From NCBI GenBank assembly GCA_036504975.1, contig DASXUF010000149.1, forward strand, positions 1 through 38,009: a stretch of 38,009 bases of DNA, read 5' to 3'. Below are positions 30,268 to 36,854 of the stretch, piece after piece (the first letter of the stretch is position 1; the number at the start of each line of letters is the position of its first letter). The notes beneath the pieces are model-generated. The model had not been told where the DNA came from. It saw only the letters and a program-made list of their open reading frames with translations, and ran no database searches. The stretch comes from Candidatus Binatia bacterium. GTDB taxonomy: Bacteria; Desulfobacterota; Binatia; UBA9968. The position numbers and the translations under genes were made by a program.

Positions 30268-31353
30268 ACGAAGATCGCAAAACTGAAGACGCGGATTCTC
30301 GAGCTTCCCTATCGGAAGCCTTTGATCACCGCGACCAACCGCTTCTCCAAAGCGCAGGGAATTCTGGTCGAAGCGGTCTCGGAAGACGGCCTTACCGGTT
30401 TCGGCTATGCGGATCTCTTTCCGCGCACGGGTGAAACCACCGGCTCGGCGCTCTATGCGGTTGAAAAAATCATCGCGCCCGCGGTCGAGGGACGAGACAT
30501 CGCCGATATCGGAAAAATAAAGGGCGAGATCGATCGCCTCATGATCGGCAACCCTCGGGTGAAATCCGCGGTCGACACGGCGCTACACGATCTCTTGGCG
30601 AGACAGCTTAAAGTCCCCCTTTGTCTTCTTCTCGGCGGAGCGGTCAAGGCGGAGGTGCGAATCATAAGATTCGTGGGGTTGGCCGAGCCCGAGGCGATGG
30701 CCGAGGATGCGCGTCAACTCGTGGCCCTAGGATTCACCGCTCTCAAGCTCAAAATCAACGGCAACGTCAAACTGGATACGGCGCGCGTGGCCAAGGTGCG
30801 CGAGGCGGTCAGAGGAGAGATCTTCATTAAAGTCGACGCCAACGAGGCTTACGACACGAAGTCGGCGCTGCGGATGGCCGGGAAGCTCGCCGACTTCAAC
30901 GTCGCCATCCTGGAGCAGCCCGTGCCGCGCGCTCAGATCCAGGCGCTGAAAGAAATCAAGCTGAAGTCCCCCATTCAGATCGAAGGCGATCAGTCAGCCA
31001 ACTCGGTCGCCGAGGCGTACCGTCTGATCAAGCAAGGCGCGGTTGATTCGATCAACACGAGCATTCAAAAGGCGGGGGGATTCTCGGAGGCCCGCCGGAT
31101 CGCCGAATTGTGCGCGCTCGGCGGCATCGCCTGTCATCTCAGCAACACGGCAGGCAGCATGGTCGGCGACGCGGCGGCGCTGCATCTCGCCGCCAGCTGC
31201 GCCAGCATTTCTCCACTGTGTGAGCTGGGCGAATTCGAAACCATCGACAACGACCCGTTTCAAGGATTGTCGGTAAGAGACGGGGCCGTTTCTCTTTCGG
31301 AAGAACCGGGCCTAGGCGTGGCACCCATACAAGTAGGTAAGGATGAAGGATGA
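30268..31353 (+). CDS. Mandelate racemase/muconate-lactonizing enzyme family (enolase superfamily), apparent ACG start
   Basis: This 361-residue enolase-superfamily protein has the MLE-subgroup catalytic set: KxK at Lys160/Lys162 (ALKLKING), metal ligands Asp190 (VDANEAY), Glu216 (LEQPVP) and Asp241 (EGDQSA), and Lys268 (IQKAGG). Candidates are muconate cycloisomerase, dipeptide epimerase or o-succinylbenzoate synthase; context favours the first. No ATG, GTG or TTG exists where the protein should begin. The natural start lies at ACG 30268 (then KIAKLKTRILELPY), eight bases after a good AAGGAG (30254-30259) that overlaps the end of the crotonase gene. Either ACG is used, or an ATG was mutated or mis-sequenced. 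Last gene of the operon; its stop lies in a hairpin. Confidence 0.85.
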   Translation, partial: TKIAKLKTRILELPYRKPLITATNRFSKAQGILVEAVSEDGLTGFGYADLFPRTGETTGSALYAVEKIIAPAVEGRDIADIGKIKGEIDRLMIGNPRVKSAVDTALHDLLARQLKVPLCLLLGGAVKAEVRIIRFVGLAEPEAMAEDARQLVALGFTALKLKINGNVKLDTARVAKVREAVRGEIFIKVDANEAYDTKSALRMAGKLADFNVAILEQPVPRAQIQALKEIKLKSPIQIEGDQSANSVAEAYRLIKQGAVDSINTSIQKAGGFSEARRIAELCALGGIACHLSNTAGSMVGDAAALHLAASCASISPLCELGEFETIDNDPFQGLSVRDGAVSLSEEPGLGVAPIQVGKDEG

Positions 31354-31365
31354 AAATTCATCCTT
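31346..31365. terminator. Hairpin at the end of the large operon, possible terminator
   Basis: AAGGATGAA (31346-31354) and TTCATCCTT (31357-31365) are a perfect 9-base inverted repeat with a 2-base centre (in practice a 4-6 base loop). It overlaps the stop codon of the enolase-superfamily gene and lies between converging genes. There is no long T run, so Rho-independent termination is only weakly supported. Confidence 0.4.
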
Positions 31366-31389
31366 TCGCCTTCCGCCTTCAGCCTTGTC

Positions 31390-32208
31390 TTAGGGGTACA
31401 TGTACTCGATCGGGGGAGATTCGAATTCCGTCTCCACTTTGGCGACGCCGGGAACCGCCTCGGCGATTTGGACGATCTCGCGCTCCAAGTCGAGGTTGGC
31501 GAGAATGCCCGACAGTCGGACGCGGCCGCCGTCGACGTTGACGCTGACGGTGAGATTGCGCGTCTTCGGCGAAACGATCAGCGCCGCCTGAACCCTCGCG
31601 GCGATGGTCAGATCTTGAAAGGCGTGTTCGGACTCCGGCGTCGGCTGATATTCCGGGCGGCGCACCGCCTCGACGATCAGGTGCGACGCGCTCTCCAGAC
31701 TCATCTGGCCGACGTTGAGTACGAGATCGTAGCGGCTCGGATCGCGCCAGTCGCCGCCGAATAGCGCCTGCAGCCGCCGCGTCCGCGCCTTGTCCACTTG
31801 CTCGATATAGTGCGTCGCAGCGGTTTCGCTCATTCCTTCCCTGGAGCGCACCTGTTCCACCCGATAGCTCATCGGCGCGGTGAGATAAACTTTCAGCACG
31901 TGACGGATGCCGGGGAAAAGATCCTGGCCCGCGTGGCCGTGATAAACGAGATTGCCTCCCTGCGCGACCTCGCACATGGCGGCTTGAAGCACGATGCGAT
32001 AGAGCCGCAGCCCCTCCTGCCATCGCTCCCACCAGCGCGGCGCCGTATCCAATATCTCGGTGAACTTCGCTTCCGGTATGCCGTAGCGCTCGCTCGCCTG
32101 CATCAAGACTTCGCGGCTGACGCAGCGGTAGTCCAACTGAGAGGCGACCCTCTCCGCCAGCTCCGGGCCGCCGCTAAACGCTCCCCGGGTTATGGTTATG
32201 ATGGACAT
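31390..32208 (-). CDS. Cytidylate-kinase-like domain fused to a BON domain
   Basis: This 272-residue protein has two parts. Residues 1-190 resemble the cytidylate-kinase-like family (Cytidylate_kin2/AAA_26): MSIITITRGAFSGGPELAERVA, a GNLVYHGHAGQDLFPG segment, and SYRVEQVRSREGMSETAATHYIEQVDKARTRRL, an adenylate-binding-type lid. The P-loop lacks the usual Gly-Lys-Ser/Thr, so catalysis is doubtful. Residues about 196-268 form a BON domain (LTIAARVQAALIVSPKTRNLTVSVNVDGGRVRLSGIL ... VPGVAKVE), a small phospholipid- or partner-binding fold. No signal peptide. It is perhaps a nucleotide-sensing regulator; function unknown. GAGGGA six bases upstream supports the ATG at 32208. It converges on the large operon and diverges from the tandem binding proteins. 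Confidence 0.78.
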   Translation of the reverse strand: MSIITITRGAFSGGPELAERVASQLDYRCVSREVLMQASERYGIPEAKFTEILDTAPRWWERWQEGLRLYRIVLQAAMCEVAQGGNLVYHGHAGQDLFPGIRHVLKVYLTAPMSYRVEQVRSREGMSETAATHYIEQVDKARTRRLQALFGGDWRDPSRYDLVLNVGQMSLESASHLIVEAVRRPEYQPTPESEHAFQDLTIAARVQAALIVSPKTRNLTVSVNVDGGRVRLSGILANLDLEREIVQIAEAVPGVAKVETEFESPPIEYMYP

Positions 32209-32360
32209 TCTTGTTCCCTCCCTTATCAGCTAAGCTCAGGAACCTGCAAACATCCGAATTCTTCGCGACTACCATTTAACATAGGTCGTTTATACAGTCC
32301 ATCCCTAGAGTGGAGCCTTGACTTCGGTGTGCCAATCGATGCAGAAGAGGCTCTGTCCAT

Positions 32361-33305
32361 ATGAACACCGCCCGACATCTCGCATTGTATCTGGCTCTGG
32401 CATGGATCGCTCTCAATCCCGCGCCTTCGTTCGCCGATGCCGGCAAAATTCTCGTCTCGGCGCCGTCCAAGTCCCTCACCTGGTTTCCGGCGGCGCTGGC
32501 CAAGGAGAAGGGATTTTTCAAGGACGAGGGGCTGGATGTGGACTTTGTCATCATGAACCCCCGGCTCGCGCTCCAGGCGGTGGTTTCGGGCGACGTGGCC
32601 TATACGACTGCGCTCGGCTCGACGATCCGCGCGGCGCTCCGGGGAATTCCGCTCCGCGTCGTTCTGACGATCTGCGAGAAGCCTCACTTCGCCCTGATCG
32701 CCAAGCCGGGAATTACCTCAATGGACAAGCTCAAAGGAAAAATCCTCGGCATTTCTTCGTTCGGCGCCAGCAGCGACACCATGGCGCGCGCGGTTCTGAA
32801 TAAGTACAAGCTGACGCCGGGACAGGACGTGAAGATTCTTGCCGTCGGCGGCGGCCTCAACCGCTTGGCGGCGCTTAAGTCCGGCGCGATCGACGCCACT
32901 CTCATCGAAGCGCCCTACAATGTCATGCTGGAGCAGGAAGGATTTTCCAAAATACTGTTCGTCGGCGATATCGTCCCCTCCCCGATCGCGGGCTTTGGAA
33001 CCACCATCGAACGTATCCAAAAACAGGGAGGAGAAATCCGCCGGCTCGTTCGCGCGACCCTCCGCGCAACGCAGTTCGCCAAGAGCAAGCGGGAAGAAAC
33101 CGTCAACTCGATCGCCAAGTGGACGGCGATGGAATTGCCGCTGGCGCAGGGAAGCTACGACATGGCCGTCGCGACCTGGTCGCCGAGCGGAACTCCCGGC
33201 GCGGAAGCGCTCCGCGTCACGATGGAGGAAGTGCAGAGAGAGCTCAAGCTCGACCGCGCTCCGGATCCTTCTCAGGCTTTCGATTGGAGCTTCGTGAAAC
33301 AATAA
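32361..33305 (+). CDS. NMT1/THI5-like ABC substrate-binding protein (tandem copy 1)
   Basis: This 314-residue protein has a signal peptide (MNTARHLAL, hydrophobic to about 18, cleavage near SFA at 25). FPAALAKEKGFFKDEGLDVDFVIMNPRLALQAVVSGDVAYTTALGSTIRAALRGIPLRVV is a textbook NMT1/THI5-like start. SMDKLKGKILGISSFGASSDTMARAVL and GGGLNRLAALKSGAIDATLIEAP follow. GAGG lies about ten bases before the ATG at 32361. The next gene, 17 bases on, encodes a related protein, so two binding proteins of possibly different specificity are co-expressed. The 152-base spacer upstream (32209-32360) shows no repeat or convincing promoter. Confidence 0.92.
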   Translation: MNTARHLALYLALAWIALNPAPSFADAGKILVSAPSKSLTWFPAALAKEKGFFKDEGLDVDFVIMNPRLALQAVVSGDVAYTTALGSTIRAALRGIPLRVVLTICEKPHFALIAKPGITSMDKLKGKILGISSFGASSDTMARAVLNKYKLTPGQDVKILAVGGGLNRLAALKSGAIDATLIEAPYNVMLEQEGFSKILFVGDIVPSPIAGFGTTIERIQKQGGEIRRLVRATLRATQFAKSKREETVNSIAKWTAMELPLAQGSYDMAVATWSPSGTPGAEALRVTMEEVQRELKLDRAPDPSQAFDWSFVKQ

Positions 33306-33322
33306 TCTTTCAGGAGAAAACC

Positions 33323-34291
33323 ATGGCTAACTATCGATCACGCTTCGCCTGGATACTGCTTCTCGCAGTCATCCTGGTTCCCGCGCGCGGCTTCACGCAG
33401 AGCGTGGAAAAAATCAAGATCGTCTACGCGAGCCGCGGCTTGCCTTTCTTCAGCGCCTTTGTCGCCAAAGAGATGAACTTTTACTCCAGGCAGGGGCTGG
33501 AAGTCGAGCTGGTTCAGGTCGCGCCCCGGATCGCGATCACGGCGCTGGCGACGAACCAGGTCGATTATTCGATGAACATCGGTTCGACCCTGCGCGCGGC
33601 GATGCGCGGCTTGCCGGTACGCGCGGTCGCTTCGAGTACCGTCGCTCCGTTCTTTGCCCTGGTGAGCAAAGAGAAGAGCGTCCATGACCTCAAAGGAAAA
33701 TTATTGGGCGTAACCGATCCGGGCGGAACGAATTACCAGGTCACCAAACTTATCCTGCAGCACTACGGGCTCGTTCCGCTGAAGGACGTGGGCCTGCTTA
33801 CCATAGGCGAAGAAAAGCTCCTGCTCGACGCGATGATAGCCGGTAGAATCGCCGGCGCGGCGATCACCCCTCCCTGGCCTTTCGAAGCCGAAAGGCACGG
33901 CTTCAAAATCCTGGTCAAGGCCTCCGATGTCGTCCAGTTCCCGTTCGTCGGCCCGACGGTGAGCCTTGACAAGATCAAAACTCAGAGAGAGCAGATCAAG
34001 AAGGTTATTCGCGCCGAGATCGAAGCGCTCCGCTTCATTCGCGAGCGCAGGCAGGAAAGCATCGAAATGATTACACGGATATTCAAGATGGATAAAGAGA
34101 TCGCGCAAAAATCCTATGACTTCTCCGCGTCGTTCTTCAGCAAGGACGCGCGCATCCAGCCCGAGGCGGTCAAGCGGCTGATCGCGCTCGAAAGAGAAGC
34201 CGGGAACATCAAAGAGGACGTAGATATCGCGCAGGTGGCGGACGTGTCGCTCGTCGAAGAGGTGCTGCGGCAATCCCCGTCCGGGCGATGA
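33323..34291 (+). CDS. NMT1/THI5-like ABC substrate-binding protein (tandem copy 2)
   Basis: This 322-residue protein has a signal peptide (MANYRSRF, hydrophobic 9-20, cleavage near GFTQ). FFSAFVAKEMNFYSRQGLEVELVQVAPRIAITALATNQVDYSMNIGSTLRAAMRGLPVRAV parallels the upstream neighbour segment by segment, so the two arose by duplication, though they have diverged (VHDLKGKLLGVTDPGGTNYQV here against SMDKLKGKILGISSFGASSD there). CAGGAG about six bases before the ATG at 33323 sets the start; a longer frame is an out-of-phase extension through the first copy. The C-terminal 60 residues are helical and charged. Orphan with respect to transporter subunits. Confidence 0.92.
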   Translation: MANYRSRFAWILLLAVILVPARGFTQSVEKIKIVYASRGLPFFSAFVAKEMNFYSRQGLEVELVQVAPRIAITALATNQVDYSMNIGSTLRAAMRGLPVRAVASSTVAPFFALVSKEKSVHDLKGKLLGVTDPGGTNYQVTKLILQHYGLVPLKDVGLLTIGEEKLLLDAMIAGRIAGAAITPPWPFEAERHGFKILVKASDVVQFPFVGPTVSLDKIKTQREQIKKVIRAEIEALRFIRERRQESIEMITRIFKMDKEIAQKSYDFSASFFSKDARIQPEAVKRLIALEREAGNIKEDVDIAQVADVSLVEEVLRQSPSGR

Positions 34292-34375
34292 GCGGCTGTC
34301 GAATAAGAATCTTTCGAGCTTCATCCTCCAGCCGGTGCAGCTGCCGCTCTGTCCCAGAAAGGAGGGAGGAATGAG

Positions 34376-35482
34376 ATGATGATGGAGCCCGTCACCGAGG
34401 CGCGGATTGTCCAGCTGAAGTCTGCGTCTCCACAAACCCGGGCGGATTGGCGCGAGGTGCTCGAAGCTGATAATGGAGCTGTTCGGAACGTGCTCAACGC
34501 CGCCACCCGGTACGCCGAAATGAATTCGCTCCTCGGGTCGTGGTGGACGTTGCCGGCATGGGCGATTTATCACCTCGCGTATCGGCGAGCGGGCCGCTTC
34601 ATCGAGGAGAGTGATGACATCGCCGAGAGATTGTCGTTTTCCCCTTCGGCGCTCGCGTTCCTTCAGCGGGCATACACGTGGGCGCATGCCGGTTGCACTG
34701 CGGCAATCGTTTCGGATGGCGACAAGCTCTGGCACTTGCGCAGTCTCGATTGGGGTGAGGAGCCCGGAGAAAGCGACGTGGGTTTCGTGCCAGCGATCGC
34801 CGAGGCGACGAAGCGGTTTGATTTCACCGTCGAAGGAAAAATCGTGTTCCAGTCCGCCGGTATCACGGGAATGATCGGCGTGCTGACGGGGCTCAAGCCG
34901 AGAGCGTTTTCAATCGCAATCAACTACGCGCCATGGAAAACATGGAGCGCGCACTGGCGTCCCGACCCGACTTTTCTTGTGCGAGAGCTACTTTGCAATG
35001 AAAAGATCAAAGACTACAAGCAGGCTTTCGCCGCGATCAGGAGCTGGGAACCTAGCTCGCCGGTTTTTATTTCCCTGTGCGGGATAGAGCCTGGCCAGGG
35101 CGCAATCATCGAGTTCGGCGATGAGCGCCTCCCGGCCATCAGGGAGCTGGGCGGCAACCCGTTCATCACGCAGGGCAACCACTTCTCGGAGGAGAGCGGA
35201 TTCAAGAAGCAGAATCGAAAACGGGTTGACGAGCCCGCTCCGGGCAAGACATGGGACGACTATCCACTCGAACGCACGTCCTTCAAGCGCTGCGAGATTC
35301 TCCAAACCTCGTTGCGGGAAAGACTCAAGCAGGGGCTTCCGCAAGGCGGCATGCCGCAGGTCTTTCGGGAGGCGTACAGCATTTCTCCGATCTTGAACCG
35401 TGAAACCGTCCAGTGGACTCTCATGGAGCCGGCGGGAAGCTACATAGCCATCTGGGCGAGGCAAAGAAGTAAGAGTCGGTAA
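34376..35482 (+). CDS. Acid ceramidase / N-acylethanolamine acid amidase (NAAA)-like Ntn hydrolase
   Basis: This 368-residue protein resembles the acid ceramidase/NAAA branch of Ntn hydrolases. The key motif is HAGCTAAIVSDGDKLWHLRSLDW: Cys107 after Gly106 would be the self-cleavage nucleophile, and LRSLDW matches the GRNLDW of the family. FQSAGITGMIGVLTGLKPRAFSIAIN at about 161-186 matches the next conserved block, and PTFLVRELL follows. In the family the proenzyme cuts itself before Cys, and the beta chain hydrolyses a fatty-acid amide. No signal peptide is visible, unlike the lysosomal relatives. GGAGG precedes the ATG triplet at 34376; any of three tandem ATGs may serve. An alpha/beta hydrolase gene follows after only two bases. 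Confidence 0.75.
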   Translation: MMMEPVTEARIVQLKSASPQTRADWREVLEADNGAVRNVLNAATRYAEMNSLLGSWWTLPAWAIYHLAYRRAGRFIEESDDIAERLSFSPSALAFLQRAYTWAHAGCTAAIVSDGDKLWHLRSLDWGEEPGESDVGFVPAIAEATKRFDFTVEGKIVFQSAGITGMIGVLTGLKPRAFSIAINYAPWKTWSAHWRPDPTFLVRELLCNEKIKDYKQAFAAIRSWEPSSPVFISLCGIEPGQGAIIEFGDERLPAIRELGGNPFITQGNHFSEESGFKKQNRKRVDEPAPGKTWDDYPLERTSFKRCEILQTSLRERLKQGLPQGGMPQVFREAYSISPILNRETVQWTLMEPAGSYIAIWARQRSKSR

Positions 35483-35484
35483 GG

Positions 35485-36492
35485 ATGTCGTACTTGAATC
35501 TTTCTAAGTGCGCGTGCGTCACGGGGTTGATGAGCCTATTTCTTGCTTGCGGAGCGTGGAGAGGTGCCGCCATGGAATATAATGCATCTACGCCGCTCTA
35601 CACGAGCGACAAGGCTCCTTTTCGCATTACCGACGTACCTGCGGCTCTGGACAAGCTGTTTTCCGCGGGGGCGCCGGTTCTCCTCTTCGTTCATGGTCGA
35701 GGCTTCGAGCCGAAGAAAAGTCTTGAGGGCGGGTTTTTTGTAGAAGGCAATGCCGTGCACAAGCTGGAGCGGGACTACGGCGTTCGTGTATTGATGTTCA
35801 ACTGGGACTCAGCGCCGAGCAAGATCCTATTCGTCCCACTCTGGAAGGACCGGTCGCGGCCGTTGTCAAAGATGCCGGGGGCCGCGGAGAGCTTGCACAA
35901 GGTGTTGACGGCTGTGGCCGCCTATCGGTCCCACAAGCACGGCGACAAACGCCTGGTCCTGCTGGCGCACAGCATGGGCACCATAGTCCTGGAGACATTG
36001 GTTCGAAACCATCAGTGGCCCGTCGGGCCGGGTCCCATTTTCTCGAACGTCGTGCTCACCGGAGCGGACGCCAACAACGAGACCCATGAATCATGGCTCA
36101 CCACGATTGCGCAGAGGGAAAAAGTTTACGTAACGGTAAACCGCGATGATGACGTGCTCGCGGATTCCACTGATCAACGACCGGAGGGCATGCTGCCACT
36201 AGGAGTCAACCCCGGAAAGCAGCTCGCAGCGAACGTCCGTTACGTGGAGGTTACCGGCCTAGGAACAGCCAAATCGGGTGATGGGAAGGCGACGGGCAGG
36301 CATGAGATGTTCACGAAAGCGGGAATGCACCAGCAAGTGAATGTATGCCGTTTCTTCAACTCCGCGCTTCGAGGCAACCCTGTTGAGTTGGTACCGGGAG
36401 GTAACGTCGAAACTGTGGTTAGGGAACAGATCTTACAGTTGAAGTTCCATAGAGATCCGAAGGATGCCTGCTGGGGCGTTCCTACCAGTTAA
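35485..36492 (+). CDS. Exported alpha/beta hydrolase (DUF900-like), possible lipoprotein
   Basis: This 335-residue protein has an N-terminal hydrophobic segment (about 10-24) containing SLFLACGAW, an imperfect lipobox with Cys22; otherwise it would be a Sec-secreted protein. The alpha/beta hydrolase elements are VLLFVHGRGFEP at 65-75 (oxyanion loop), FNWDSAPS, and the nucleophile elbow AHSMGT with Ser163. VVLTGADANNETHESW after strand 6 resembles the DUF900 esterase family. Candidates for the acid and His are Asp in NRDDDVLADS and His in GRHEMF. Likely a lipase, esterase or amidase of the envelope. The ATG lies two bases after the NAAA-like gene's stop, so the two are translationally coupled and may act on related acyl substrates. 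Confidence 0.75.
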   Translation: MSYLNLSKCACVTGLMSLFLACGAWRGAAMEYNASTPLYTSDKAPFRITDVPAALDKLFSAGAPVLLFVHGRGFEPKKSLEGGFFVEGNAVHKLERDYGVRVLMFNWDSAPSKILFVPLWKDRSRPLSKMPGAAESLHKVLTAVAAYRSHKHGDKRLVLLAHSMGTIVLETLVRNHQWPVGPGPIFSNVVLTGADANNETHESWLTTIAQREKVYVTVNRDDDVLADSTDQRPEGMLPLGVNPGKQLAANVRYVEVTGLGTAKSGDGKATGRHEMFTKAGMHQQVNVCRFFNSALRGNPVELVPGGNVETVVREQILQLKFHRDPKDACWGVPTS

Positions 36493-36854
36493 TTGAACAG
36501 AGAAGACTCGATTCGTGGTCGGGAGTGCGCACGGCGGTAGCGGATCTATCACTGGCGGAAGACGTCAACCGGGAACTCACACGGGGGCGCTGAGGAGACT
36601 GCTCCGGTCATGTACTCCGTCGGACCCCCGGCCGGTGACTTTAAAATTGACGTAGCGCTTAAATTCGACTATCCTCTTCGACTGTCAGCCGTGCTCAGAC
36701 CCTCTGGTTAGATTGTTGGGGTTCTCGAAGGGTTCGGCAACTAGGTCTGGGCCAGTCTGAATCTCCAGTGGCTGGCCTTTCAAAGGAAATTCCCATCCCT
36801 TCGCCGCCAGACGGCGTTCAATTCGCAGGGTTATTTCGCCCTTCAGCGCTACAG
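36493..36854. other. Gene-poor spacer of about 360 bases
   Basis: No recognisable gene, RNA or repeat family from elsewhere in the window is seen here. A frame in phase with the downstream glycosyltransferase stays open back through at least 36720, so part of this stretch could belong to that gene if its start lies upstream. A GACTTTAAAATTGACGTAGC segment near 36638 is AT-richer than its surroundings and could contain promoter elements, but no convincing -35/-10 pair is present. Confidence 0.5.
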
